Assembly (NCBI GenBank): GCA_020091685.1 | Contig: CM034606.1 | Span: forward strand, 12,137,695-12,201,694 | DNA from: Lutjanus erythropterus | Lineage: Eukaryota > Chordata > Actinopteri > Lutjaniformes > Lutjanidae | Reading direction: 5' to 3' | DNA: 64,000 nucleotides | Shown here: piece after piece, positions 37,864-52,800 of the stretch | How the letters are laid out: the number at the start of each line of letters is the position of its first letter | How positions within the stretch are numbered: the first letter of the stretch is position 1 | The notes under the pieces: model-generated | Seen by the model: only the letters and a program-made list of their open reading frames with translations | Databases searched by the model: none | What the model was told of the DNA's origin: nothing | Position numbers and translations under genes: made by a program

Positions 37864-40800
37864 ATCCGAGATGTAAGGCATGACAGTGACATCCCTATAT
37901 GCACTACCAGCAGCTACATTTGCAGTCAAAGACACCTTGGAGGAGCTCATTCACTTGAACTTGTAAGTAAAAAACAATTAAGTATATGTGTGTGGGTCTG
38001 TAACCAAAGCTAATGCCGCAGACTGTTAACTTTGACGACTCTGGTGCTTAAGAGAGAGCCATTAAAAAAGTGACTCACCCCCACCATTGTCCTGAACGAA
38101 CTGGGGATAAAGGCTCTATGACCCAACCCTTATAGAGACTATATTTTTTTAGTGTGCCCATGCAAATTTCTCAAGCCAAACACATGAAGTGATAAAAGGG
38201 CTCATCAATTATTCATATCCATGATGGCCCAGATATTAGGTCTTATATAGATATTTTCCTGTAAATCTCATATCCCATAGGTTGGAAACCAGTCATAAAG
38301 GATACTACATGGGCTAAGGAGCACTTGGCAAGTTAAGACTCTACTGTGCAAAGCAGCAGCTATATAGCTGACTCCTCTGAGCCCATTTGAGATGGACTGA
38401 TGGAGAGTGTCAAAGTGTGCTGTAGTCTTATGTTAGTGTCCATGGCGTGGTTAACTGTCACATCTGTGAAGGCACGATTGATGCTCAAAGCTACATACAG
38501 CTTTTAGAGCAATATATGCTGCCATCCAGATGACATCTTTTTCGGAGACGTCGCTGCTTAAATTCAGCAAGACAATGTCAAGACATATTCTGCGTGTGCT
38601 ACAACAGTGTGGCTTCGTAGTAAAAGAGTTTAGGTACTAGACTGGTCTGCCTGCAGTCCAGACCTGTCTCCCATTGAAAATGTGCGGTGCACAAAATACA
38701 ACAATGGAGACCCTGGACCAGTGAGCTGCTTAAGTCCTATATCAAGCAATAATGGCAGAATTTCACTTTCAACACTTAATATTTAACAGGTATTAAATTC
38801 AGAATGATAATATATTTACAGAAAACAATGAAGTTGATCAACTTGAATATTGAATATACTTTCTCTGGACAAATACGTTTTTGCAAATCATTGCATTCTG
38901 TGTCTATTAATGTTTTACACAACATACCAACTTTTTTGGAATTGGGGTTTGAATCAACTGAAAGAAAAGATTTTTACCCCAGATACCTCTGACCGTCTCC
39001 TCCTGACCACTCATTACTTCACCTTCAGGTTACTTTCCAATTCTGCTCTCCTTTGAAATGTAGCACTGTATACTTTCCACCCCCTGGAGGAGGCAGAAAC
39101 ACACAATGGTCACTGCTGGTGCAGTACTTCCACAGACCAGTCAATGGGCTCAGGCAGAGATATAAGTTGTTCTCTGCAGGAAGTCATGATAGGATCTAAT
39201 TTCCAGGGCGAAGTATCCCTTGGTGCTGCCCTAACATTGTTTAGTTTGGACCTAATTTGGAGGAGTGTGTAAGTATCCCCTGGAGGAGAACAAGGAGATG
39301 CTCTTGGAGAACCGCAAAGACACAAAAAAAAGAGAAAATAAAAAGAGAAACCAGAGAGATGGAGGGGTCTATTTTCTTTGTTGTTAAGGCCCAAGGAACC
39401 CTGAGCAAAACAGAAACCTCAAGAACAAAGGCCAATATAAAAGTGCTGGCTGGTACCCTCAGGTAAAGGTGATAATATGTATGTGTGTGAGTGTGTGTCT
39501 CACCAGTTGGCAGGTCGACGTGCTGAAGTTCATTTCGCACCAGGCCCATGTTGTTGGGGGCAGAGGTGGCAAAAGACAGGAAACTGGTAAGACTCACCCA
39601 TTCAATCCCCCTGAGAAATAAACGCACAGACAGGTTTGAGTTATATTAATATTTCTATCTAAAACTTGCAGTGTAGCTGTCAAATATTCCTTCAAACAAG
39701 ACATCTAAAACTTTTACAATATCTGTTACAAAAGTGTAAAAAAATGCATAGCAAATCAAGCCAGGAAGTGTCAGATATGAATATTTTTGAGAAGTGGGCC
39801 CAGCTCAGGGAGCACATACTCCACCGTAATGAGATGGTAAATAGCCACATGATTAATTAGTCAATTTCCCCACTAAATGTAAATGAGATGCTAAGCAGCC
39901 AGGTCTCCTTTGGCATGGCTGAGCTGGGGCAAGGGCTGCTGGGCTCATTTCCATAAAGCACCTCTGCTCTCGCCACCACAGAAAACACACAGCTTTGAAC
40001 TTAAAGTTGTACGTCACAGCAGCGCTGCACGTGTCTTTACAGGAGGAGAGAAAATCCAGTGGAGGGTTTTAAAGAGAAAGCCCTGGCCTGATGGCGCTAC
40101 TTTGATGTGAGTGTTTGTTTGAATGGGCTCATGTATGAGTGTGTTATTCATTTATTTTTAAATATGCGTCCTTTTTGTTCTCTACTTTTGATACTGCCAT
40201 TTAAAAAAAAAAAAAACATGAGGCGTTCAGGCAGTGTGCATCAGCAAGCAACTGAACAGTGTGTACATGTTTACATGTTAAATATCACATGCAGTACAGA
40301 GAAAAAGGTGTAGTCGTGTTGAGTGAGCGATGACAGGCAGATGAAGGGACAGCTGTTGAGTGTCAGGACTGACGAGCAAATTCACAGCGACAAAATGACA
40401 TCACAAAGCAGGCAGAGAAACACTGCTTAATCACTCACTTTAATCCATACATATGCACAAGCGGAGCCAGCTACAGAAATTTCAAGCATCTCATACTTGT
40501 GTTGCACAGCTCATTAAACTTTGTTGGAGTTTTCATTTGTGGATACCAACTTCTCTCATTAAGGAAAGCCCAGCTCTGCTTGAACGGATGGTGTTTGCTC
40601 CCAATCAATCTCTTAACAGCATTAATTGATTCAATCTCGTGCTTAATTAATCCTGGTGAAATAGTTTTGCCGCTCATTAGAGAATACTAACTAATGAAGC
40701 ACAGCCTGCTCTTTGTTGATGTTTGGCTGTTGCGTTGTGGGGCGCTCAGACGGTCGTGTGGCATTCTGAAATCATCCCTTTTCAGTGTGGCCCGCCTCAC

Positions 40801-43800
40801 AGACCATCATTAACTAAGGCATTGTGCAAAAGCACAGCAGGACAACCGAGCTTAATGTGTGACCAAACTGCACCGGAACAAAGCTGGATTTTAGACAAGC
40901 ATATAATGTGCTTTGAATGAACCACTTCTCTCCTAATTAGAGTAAATAACCTAAACATTTATGGGAGCAATATGTAGCAATTGGCGTGCAAAAATGAGAG
41001 CAGCAGTCCAAATAGCAAGTTGGAGCAACAGACTGTATATTAAATAGGTTGAAATCCTATTAAATACACAGTCTATGGTTGTGTTGAGTTGTTTCCCTCC
41101 GCCCCCCTCCTCCTCAGACTCGGGGGAAGCTGCAGTTGTGATGCACACAACGTTGTAAAGATAGAAATTTCAAAAGGGTCACCAAAGCTGTGGTGTTGTT
41201 CCTTGATCTCCAAGTATATATCTTGGCAATTTTATGATTTATTACAGTACATATCTCCTTTAATATTAATTTTGCATGCTAAACGAGTAAAATACAAAAT
41301 TATTTTAGAAGTATGCAACTTGATATCTGATGATGAGTAAGGCCAACAAGACAAGAGTAATGTGAAACAAAGTTCACAAAGTTCTGAGAAACAACTTGAG
41401 ACCTTTCAATATCTTTTTTTGAGCACCTGCATAGAGATAAACACGTTTTTAATGTTTTAAGTCCTGGTTCAAGTGTTTGGTTAAGAACAGAGGGAGGAAG
41501 CTTCCAAATATAGAATACTGCTCTTCCCTGAACGGCCTCTTTGATCCGTTATTGTCAGGTTTATTAATTAGCTACTTAGACTTGAGGGAATTAAGTAGCG
41601 TTCAGAGGTTAAAGGAATATCACAGGAGAAGCCTGAATATTTGGCTCTGTTTCCACCATAAGAAATTCAAGTAATTTGTTCTAAGTGACAATGGAAAATG
41701 ATATTATATGCAGCATGCATTTCACCCAGAAATCAATAGACCTCTTCTCCCAGGAGACATTTTGACTTGTCATAGCAGGAAAAAGGTGAAATGAAAAACA
41801 ATAATGATGACTTTATTCTTCTTAGGCTATCCAGCATGCACAGTATCAGATCCATTACACCGATGTTATTTGTTACAGTTGTGTTTGTCTTGTTCTGATG
41901 AGTCAAAATTTATGCTGTAAGAAAGGTGTGTACAGTATAAACTGGGCTTCTGATGCTGTCCGTATGTGAAGTGAATCCATATTCTTCACGCTTTACAATG
42001 GACATTTATCTGAAATGTTGTCCTCAGATTTTTTTTTTTACTTCAGGGATAGTTCACTCTCTTTTGCAGAATGCCCTGATCACATTCACACAGTGACACA
42101 ACTGGAATCTGCCCAGTAGTCCTATCTGGCGACCACTGAGCATCTCCACTGGAGCAGCTGGGGTTTGGTAGTGGTGGTATACCCATGTAGTCAAAAACAG
42201 GTGCTTTTGCGTTGGACTGATAGATGAGTCTCATTTCCAGGTTGTCAGACGCTGCGTTTTGGGTTGGAAGCTGGCTCTGATTGCTTGTTTCTGTTCAGGC
42301 GAGGTGGATTCTTGCAAATCCCACAAGGAGCACTAGGAGGAGCCGGAGGAGGCTAAATCTTCTCATATTATCTGTCTCATGTACTACTGCCATAATATAG
42401 TGACAATTTCAACAAATATGACAGTTATTTTTCATAGAAGTTACAAGCTGTAGCTTTGAGCCTTGGCAGCCAGGGAGAATAAACAGACATGATGTTGGAC
42501 ATTACTAACCTTGCACACCGCCTTCTTTTCTGTACCACAAATATATACACAAACACACACACACTCATACAGGGTAAATATAGGCCTTGTAATGCCATTT
42601 ATTGGGTTGTTGTGATGAATTGATTTGCACGGTACACAAAGCTGGTCCCATTTTTCAAGTGCATCTAAGCTTCCTCTGCGTTCACCCACACTTCAGGAAA
42701 CAAACTCACCATTCAGTTACTTGTTGGGATAAACACACGAAGGCAGCTCTGCAGTATTTTTGTAAGCTCCCTGGGACGGTGTTGTGTTTTTAAATATGCT
42801 TTGGCTTCATTACATAGTACCAGGATTTTCTGTTATTCACCACTGAACATGAGGGATTTTTATTTGTAGTCTTCGTGATTTAATTTGCTTATAATAGCAA
42901 TGCTACAACCATCTTGGCAATTGGACTTCTATGAAAGAAGCTACACTAAAATATGGTGATTTGGATGGGTTTTTGTTTGTTTTTTTAAGTTCACTTTATC
43001 TCAAGAGTGCATTATAAAGTTGCAAGCCAAGAGCTGAAGCACTCAGAGAAGATATTTAGGAAAAAAAAATCCCATAAAGCGAGCTAAGGAATTAGTTCTC
43101 TCAAACACACAAGAGCTGACATGGCACTCTAATTATGTGATTTCCAATTGACTCTGCAAACTCTAATGAGCCTGAAAACAATCAACAGAAAATCAATCCG
43201 CTTCGAGCAGGCTGACTGGCCACTAGGGTTCATCTAACGTGCCATTTTACAGATATTTCATCGATAAGGTACCATGAGTGCATACTCTTAGGAACTGAAC
43301 TGCTGGCCCTGGAAATGTTCTGCTTGCTATACTCATTTAAGTACACAGAAACGAAGAGCTTACCTGACTTCACAAGAGTGAACACTGAGTTCTTTGTGGA
43401 GAAGACCACTGGTCAGGTTATAGACCAGTACAGAGCCATTACTGGTGCCTGGAGAGAGGAGACAGAGAGCAGTGCACAAGAAATATGAGACAGACTGACA
43501 CAGAGAGACAAGAGGTCACAAGTGATATAGTGAGCAGCATCTACCCTCCAGCAGGATCAGAGAGACGGTGTGTCAGAGTGACACCCCTATGTGTTCCCTG
43601 TCACCGCAGTGTGTGGATTGAGGCAGCACATCAAACCCCGTGTCACTCAGCTCGCAGCCCGAAAACACTGCACCGTTTCATCTGCTGCTGGGAGAGCAGC
43701 AAAACAGCTTCATCCCTCCCCAAACTCCACCTGATTAAATACTGCGGGTGCCATTTGACACTGTGATCACAAACTCCGAGGCACTTTGACAAAGTGGTGT

Positions 43801-46800
43801 GTTTTCCACATTTGTTCATAGTGTAAAACTTCTTTTTGATGTTTACCATTCGGTGGAAAGTTTCACTATGTAAAGTTAAAATCAACCTACAACTTTTTTT
43901 AGCGTATGTGGGGAAAGCTGGCATTTTTTAGCCTGTTTCAAATTCAGAGTTGAAACACATTTATCTTTGTGCCTTACTCAAGCACATCCTGGCAGTGATG
44001 ATTTTGAATATTTTAGCGTCTTCTGGGGAATTAAACTTGTGATGTTAGGCATTTTAGCCCGGGGTTTTAAGAGCACCTTTTTGCTTATTTAGTGTGTATT
44101 AGTATCATGAGTATTGTGCACTTTTGTGTTGGTGATTATTTCAAATTTATACTTTTATGTTTTAATATGACAAGCAATAAAAGCCCTTACTTATACTTTC
44201 AGCTTTGAGCCATAAACCAAACTGTATGGAAATTTCCTATCATTAGATCAGCCTTTTCTTGGTTTTATAGGATGCCAGTGGCTAATTCTACAGTAGTGGG
44301 TAAAACAATCAGTTGTAAGAAGAACAAAACAATTGATGTTATAAACTAAGCAAGGAAGCTGAAAGACATGGCAATTAAAATAATTACTCAGTTCTACAGC
44401 ATGAGCAAAAAAACAAAATGAAACTCTGCAGCCAATGTGAAAGCAAATCAAAAGTCCATTCTCACACAATGTTTGGAAAGTGTTTAACAGGGTTTCAGGG
44501 GGTTCTTTTCATTTTTATGGTGAACACGGGCAGGTGCAGGAGCACATTTACTTCAGTAATTATCCTGAGTGCAATGGAGCTGGGCTGATGTGTCCAGTCC
44601 CACTGCAAAGGACTGCTCAGTCTGCAACGGGCTTCAGCTAGACGGCAACATGCTGACACAACATCTGGATGTGGTGATAGGCAGTGCTGCACAGGCATCT
44701 GTGTGTGTACGTGTGTGTCTTCCCCTCATGCTCCCTGTGTAGCTGATAGATGGCATGTAGTGTGAGACTGTAGGATGTTTCAGCAGGAAGTCGAGCAATC
44801 AGGAAGTGGGTGGATGGAGATAAACATACATACTGCTGTCCCTGAGTTTCCTCACAGCCAAGGTTTGTTTACTTTAATCAACATGATCAAGAAGACGCTG
44901 CCCCTCCATATGGCCTGCTGAGCCGGGGGATGAAAACTGTTGAAAACACCGGATTTTCATTCTGGTACAAATACTTTAAATATGACAGCAAATAGAAAAT
45001 GTCCCCTTTACTCACAATATAGGAGGTAAAAATCAAAAGCCACAATCAGGTCAGACACTCATCAAGCCAATCAAAAATAGGCAGTTTATGGGTGGCATTG
45101 TGGATGCTGCACAATTTTGAGCCAGAAAAACCAGTCTGATAACAAATTAGACTGTAAAAACTGTATTTGTTATTTATTTTCTGAATCTTTCTTGCCAAAA
45201 ATTACATTAGAAGTAATGTAAATAGTGACACTGATATCCCAGGAGGCGGTTAGCTTAGCTTAGTATAAAGACTGGAAACAGCTGGAAACAACTGACATGA
45301 GGCTGTCTACAGGTAACAAAGCCTACCTATAAAGCTTGCTAATTAACATCTTATTTCTTCTTTGTTTAACCTGTCCCAGATCATGAGTATAAAAATGTCA
45401 AATTGTGGTTTTACAAGCGTTTTTTTTTTTGTGCTGGACTAGTCTTGGCATGCTACAGTGATGACATGATTGAAGGAAGTCTCTGCTCCTGGCCAAGAAA
45501 TTCATTAGTGAAGAGGTGCTGGTAGATGACTTTTGTTAATTTTGGTCAGAGCCAGGATAATTGTTTCCTAAGATAAACTAAGTGGGTTCTGGCTGTAGCT
45601 TCATATTTACTGCACAGACATCAGAGTGGTACAACAACTGAAAGTACAACAACTACTGCATCTCTGCAATAAAAACACACAGGGAGCAATTACTACTAAC
45701 AAAAACTACTTAACCATTTAAAGGCATGTAGGGCAGTCTGTGAGGCCCTGCATCACATTTTGTCCACTGATAGGACACACTTCAGGGCATTTTATCACCT
45801 TATATCTACCACATGTGCATTCAAGAGGGCAACTGTGTGTTATTTTCTCAAAAATTGGGGGGCAATTGCTATGACCAGTATCTTCTTTGCTTAGTGTCTT
45901 TCCCCTGCGTTGTTTTGCCCCTCAGTCCAACTGAGGGGGTGTGTCACAGTATTAAAGTGACATCAGTACAAACCCAAATAGTAAAAGTTCATCTCTGCTT
46001 CATGATAATATGTAGAGGGAATGATTTAGTTATCTCAATTATTCTAATAAATGTCACATCTTACCAAAAGTGCTGCAGGCCCAGTGAGGCACTAAGGTTC
46101 TGTTCATCTGTAACACTTGTTTAATTATGATAAAGCACATACAAGTCCACAACTGATTACATTATTTTTGCTTGTTTCCTTAAGTCCTGCAGTCTGATTT
46201 CATCATACATCTCCTACTGAATGACAGCCTTGATGAATTCCTTTAAACAGGGAAAAACATCCTTCTCAAACCGATAAGAATATCTTCTTTGCATCATTTG
46301 CTTCATTAAAATCAAATTTGATACCAATCCAAAATCTAATATGCTTCAACACCAGACACAGCTGATGACAGAGCTGCACTATCCTCATCTGAACCCAACT
46401 CCACAAACTGGTGTGAGGTGGCAGAAGATTATGTACTTTTTTTGTGGTTTGCAAACATAAATGAAATTCCCCTTGACACATCATCAGTCCATCTGATATT
46501 TATTTTGCTTTTTGGAGGTGCATGCTTCAGTAGCTGCCTTCATATCAAAATGTGGGTGCTTATTTCCCAAATTCTGCACCTCACGAATTTATGTTTTTCT
46601 TGTGTTGATATTTTATTCTGCTCTTAATACTGTCTCATTTTGCAGATCCAAACAATGCAGCAAATAATAGCTGTCGGGCAAGTACAGATAAATAAATTAG
46701 GCATGCCACCATCAGATGATTAGAAATGGATGTCAGCTTGTCAGTGTTTGTGTACATGTCGCTGAAATGGAAGGCTCTGGGCCTGGTACCTATCAGTAAT

Positions 46801-49800
46801 GGAGCTGTCACGTCTCACACAGATTATAGCTTTTTAGAAGGAGACCAAGAAGCACTGCTTCTGGGTAGCTAGGTTGGCTGCATTTTTTCTGTAACCTTTC
46901 CCTTTTGAAGTAAGAAGCAAGAGAGATAGGCAGAGGGGAAGTGTTAGAGATGAAAAAAGAGAAAACAGACGGGAATCCCTGCCTTCTGTCTAATTGTAAT
47001 GAAACTGTGGATGGCAATTTCAACCTCGAGCGCTTCCACACCATCAGCATTGAGCTCATCTCTTGCTTTATTTGCACCTAGTGAAAGGTGTAAAAACCTG
47101 GTCTCCCTTGGCTGTTCCTCTAACTGTCGCATCGCTGAGACTCAATGAGTCCCCCTGATGACTCAGCTACACTTCAGGAAGACACCTAATGCAGATTGGA
47201 ACAGGGGCCAAGACAGAGACTGAGCTGTATCTGCCAAGCACTCATGTATGGATCACTCTGGATTTAGCGATCAGGTGTATTCTCTGTCTCGTGGTAAACA
47301 GGAGAGGTGACAGACGCCGACGCCTGGCAGAACACCTGTCACAGCAACAACCTCAACATCATAACTGAGGAAGTGACAATTGTGACTGTAAGCCCAGACT
47401 GTTTTCAATTTATAAAGCTTGGCAGTGAGGCCAAGTGCCAGATTTATAATGATGGTGTGAATTCTTTTTACTATTCAAGTATAGAAATATCCATGCAGAT
47501 ATTAATTTCTGAACTCACCAGACTGTTGTAGGTGTTCAATTGTATAGTCATTATATCCACATTACTTATGATAAATCATCAAAATTCTCATTGTGTGAAT
47601 ATTTGTGAAAACACCAACAGTGTTTGCACCGACGTCTTGGTTTGGTCAGTGACATGGATGCCTGGCCATTTCAGGAATACTGAGATGTAAACAACAGAAT
47701 AGATTACACAATGAATATTCAATTCAAGCAAACTTCAGGAGGTCTAAAACATGGAGAAGTTTGGGAAAATGTGTCAAAGCTGGTAAAACTTACAGAGAAG
47801 GGCACAACATTTTGAGGAAACTGACCAACCACAAGAAGGAAGTGTTAATATGAACTCTTCTTGCGAACACATTAAATGTGATGCCATTTAAAGGTAGTAA
47901 AATAATCAGGAACAGTGGTGAGTTCAGATGCAATGTCTACAGTGAGTACTGTGAAAACACAGTCATCCCTACAATATTGTCACAATATTGACATATATGA
48001 TAATGATGTAGTTGGTCAAAAATATCAGAATATTTGATTGTGTCCATATTTCCCATTCCTACGATAATATATGTAATATTCCTAACTGTGTTAATATAAG
48101 AAATTGGGGACACAGGAAATAAACGAGCCTCAGAATACTTTTTCTAATTAAACAGGCGTCAGCCTTTGGATTGTCTGGACATCGTCTCCACCTTTCAGCA
48201 GGGATGTGCTCTCCATTTAAATCCCCGGCGTAATTATCCGAGCCCCAAAACTTACTATTCACAAGCCAGCTCACAGGAAGTGAAACAAAAGGCACATTTC
48301 AATAATGCAGCTAGAGACTGTTTAACTACTTGACTCTGCAAGATGACTACAGGGACCAGACAAATGATGTGCATAGAAAGCTCAATCGCCTTATTCTAGT
48401 TATAGATTCAGAACGCCACTGGGAACCAGCTGTGCCGATTCAACCCCACACCATCTGCGGTGTGATGGGCTCCTACTGCACCGCTCTGGTATTCACACAC
48501 AGGCTCTGACTGAAAAAGTATTGGCTACTTCTGACAGACTGGTGGTTGTTGTTCTTTAGGTAGAGAGGCCCTATCACTTTAAACAAAACATACCTGAGAC
48601 AAACTTGTAAATAACAGATGGAGAGCAGCAGTGGTCGTCCCTTTAGGCCTTTCAGAACTATTGTACTCATTAAGTAATAATGTGCAGTGAACTTAGGAGA
48701 TCTGTGTACCACCATTGTGGACGTGATGCACATATTAGAGAAACAAAGAAACCCAGTGAAAACAGTTATAAGATGTGTAGGTTGAAGGTGTTATTATTCA
48801 TCTGCTTGTCTGTGGGTCTGAGGGAGGCAATGTATCTTTGAGGTATGATTAATTTATGTGGGCTATGCCAGGGGACTGAACGTAGCCTATTTTTCAGCTT
48901 GACAACTAAACTGAAGGTTTGCTGCAATGGGGAGAGAACAGCATTACGCCTGGGCCTTAAATGGAATTTTGTGCACAGGCAGAAGTGTGTACACACAGAG
49001 ACATACACACACACACACACACACGAAAAAAAAAAAAGCAAAAACATCAACACATTACATACACAGTTCTGCTCTTAATTTCCCATTCAAATTGAGACTT
49101 TCATAATTTTATGCATCATTACTGTGGGGAAGATAAGGGAACAGCTTTTGAAGAAAATTGCTATGCTGATCTAAAACAAATAAATCCAAACTTTCACTGC
49201 CTCTGTCTCTCTCTTGCCTAGCAGCTGTCTCAGAGGAGTAATAACAGAGGCCGATATTTCAGATTAACTCTATGCCTTTTGCATCATTTGCTGAGACTGC
49301 ACAGTCAGATTCGACGGACTGCTGTTTACTCACTCTCTCCCTCAAAGAGTCAAATTCAGAGCAATGACTTGTACATACGGACATACTGATGTGTGCATTT
49401 CGTTTGGAAATCACAGCATTTTTTAACTCAAAGATAAGAATCTGCAAGAGGGTTCAACAAAAGTGTCAACAAGTTTTAGGAAATCCAAAATGCTTTGCTG
49501 CAACCTTAATATATCACATTAATTTGGACTGCAATGAGCATAATAAGACAACATTTACAGCCAAAATTAAATTAAAACCCACTTTGAGTAATGCTAGGAA
49601 TTGCTGACCTGCAGATTACAAAAATATTCATTCAAATTGACAGGTCCCTTAGGAAGGGCACATGAATGAATATATCTAATTATTGTGCTGCTGTTCTGGA
49701 ATAAAAAGACCATAATGCTTGCCTTCATATCAGAAGCTGTTAATTTCCTGTTTTGTGATGAATCGATGTTTGAGGTCGTGGTCTGCTGCTAGTCATTACC

Positions 49801-52800
49801 AGTGCTTATTATGTCTTATTTTTTAGACCCAAACCACAGACGCTTATTGATGAAGGGACTGGACGCCAAAACGAGTTAAATGTGTAGCCGAAGCTGCATA
49901 ATTATTCAGCCCTATGCCCTCCAAAGCACTCCCCTCTAACTTGATGTTTTGTGCTCTCATCACTTGGGTAGCAACATTTCATAAATCAGACCAGACGAGC
50001 GTCTTCTCCTCAACACCTAAATCCGTGGTTGTTACAGTGATGGCGTGATGAATGACAACCACTGAGACAGATTATATTAAAAAACAGACACTGTACAATA
50101 GGGATGTAACAATATAACCAAATATTGAGATATTGCAATGTGGGTCCAGACTACAATAACTCAACAAATGGCAACTTCATCTAACAAACTGAAATTTCTC
50201 CAATACTTTGTTTTGTGACTACATACCTGACATTCCCATTACCCTCAGGTGAACCATGTGTGCAGTGCTAATGTAAGCATGCTAACAGACTAAATTAAAA
50301 TGGTGTGTGTGGTAAACATCAAACCTGCTAAACATTAGCATTTTAACATAATAGCTTACTGACATTTCGCTCAAAGCAGCACTGTAGCCTTATACTAGTG
50401 TGGCCGTAGACTTTTAGCCCTTTTGAGATATTCACACTCTGCTAAAGCATGTGCTGCTATGTGAAGGTAACACTTTGTTCCTTGATATTTGTATTTGCGG
50501 CTATAACTTTGACAGTGGAAGTAAAAAATAAATAAATAAATAAATAAATCACAACTTAAGTTGAATACATATGAATATTATTCAAATAGTTTCCTGACAA
50601 CTTTGGCATGTGTCATATTTTAACAGACAGTTGTTTCATACAGTTCAGGCCAAATATACTTCCTACACTGTTAGAGCACTGATGACTCCTGTCTTCAGTG
50701 TGGATACGCTGATGCGAAGTAATTATTTGTGGATCATAAACAAGATCATTATGGGTATCTGTAACTTAATGCAGTAAATGAATGCACGCATTGATTGACA
50801 ATTTCCAAATTTTGTGATGAAATCACAAATCAATCTTGTTGCAATTTCCTAAAGTGTATCAGTATCAATCAAGTCTGCATCCGAAATCACAAACTATACA
50901 TGTTGTCCTTACTTGACTGTAATTTTCTGGCTGCAGACAAATACAGAACATGATATCTAATGGTTTAACAAAGCATTTCACTCAAACTTAACTTGGCATT
51001 GTATTTTGTGATAGAATTCAAATGTACAATCCCGGCTGAGGGAAAAACACTTTGGTGGACACAGCCCCTCACAGCCATTTAACTAAACAAGCAGCAGACA
51101 TCATTCATGCAACATTTAATAATGTTCAGGAAAATGTTTTGTTGCCATGGCTTTGACAAAGAAAATTCTCAAAAACATAAAAAGGAGTTCATTTATTATT
51201 GAGTTACTCTATGAGAATGGAGCAGTGAAGCAATTGGTCTTAGTCTGAAATGACACGTCATGATGAAGCAAAACTACACACTGGACATGTGTGCAAAAAG
51301 TACTTCCAGTTTCCATGAAACCCCAACCCTGCCAGGGGCAGTGCCTTGCACTTCAGTGAGTGTTGTGCATGATTACCTACCTACAGCCAGCAGGGGTTGG
51401 TAGTGGTTGATGTTTTTGGTGGTAAGAGGTGGACACATGCGGATAGCAAATGGTGGCAGCGGCAGACCAGACAGCAGGCCAGTAAGCAGGAACTTCAGCT
51501 GGACCTCCTGCTGGTTGGATGATGGAGGAGGAGCCTCACCAGCTATCAGGGTCTGACCTAGAAAAAAAGAAACACATTTGCTACTTAATTAATGGAGCAA
51601 TTTAAAAAACATTAAACACAGTAAATAAAGTATGCATAGCATAGCTACAAAAAAATATTAAGTTTCTTTTATATATCCTTTTTTCAGTGTTCTGCTATTT
51701 GAGGTAGAAGAGTGAAGTCTGCTTTTTCCTTCATCTTGAGAGGGAAAATCCATCACTTTTCATGTCAGTATCAATGACATGAAAATGGTAAATGTAGTCA
51801 TTTGATCCTCAGTGCAGGCTACATTGATCAAGAAAACAGCTCATAGTACTGTTGAGCAGTGTCTACATGTGCCAGGATGTATTGATGCATTTTGATTCCC
51901 ATGCCCATGTTATCATGTTATCACCAACCTAGCCTGTAGCTACTACTTTGTTGGCCAATTCATAATGATAGGTGACAAAAACACTCATTAAAGCATAACT
52001 GGATGTAAGGAAATCAACCAATTTTGCAACAGAAGAACTCAGTTTCCCTGTCAATATAGCACACATTGAGAAATTAATTGCTTCAATTGATTATATATTT
52101 ACCATCAACACTGACTGGACATCCATGTGAAAAGTGACGAATTTTCCCTTTAACCACGGGCATGTAATCTGCAATAAATCAATATTACAACTTGACGTCT
52201 GTTTACTAAATTACATAGAAACAATTTGTGTGATTGAAGCTCCAATTAGGAATGTTCGATGAGGTTGTTTGGACCTGATCCAAGTCCTTTAATATTGTGC
52301 ATGTGTTGATAGAACTGATATTTCGGCATACATTAAAATAAGTCAAGCTGATCCAATTTACATGATACTATCTGGCAGCTAAATAAGTCTGCATTATGAT
52401 AATACGGCTTGCACCACAACTTTAATGGTTCTCTGTAACTTTCTGTACCGCATTCTGCAGAATTTTGTTTAATATCTGTGGAGAGAGCATCTTCTGTAAA
52501 TGTTTGGAGAGGAAGGCTTGGACAGGATTTAGACAGCTACTCTGAAGCAACCATCCGACTGGATATTTCATTAAAACTGCTGGCAGCAATTTATTTGTCC
52601 GTGCCAGTACTTCACTTGCTCACAAAAATGTGCATTAGAAATAAGTTAAAACTATTCTAATGAACCACAATCAGACATTCATGAGTGTTGCTATACCTGG
52701 ACCGCTGCGCGTTACAATAAACAAAGATATCAGACAAAATTGAACACAAGCAAATGAAACAAAACTAATAAACTAACAACTGAAGCTACCTAACGTCTTG

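Larger units (their letters stand above)
43449..51380 (-). other. Longest wdr11 intron (between exons w5 and w6)
   Basis: Holds a dispersed repeat at about 45180-45620, a CA run at 49003-49024, an (AAAT)n run at 50526-50549, and a patch at about 50265-50415 resembling a common GCTAACATTAGC-type fish repeat. Another repeat fragment begins at about 50100 (AGGGATGTAACAATATAACC). No exon or gene was recognised in the rest. Confidence 0.5.
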
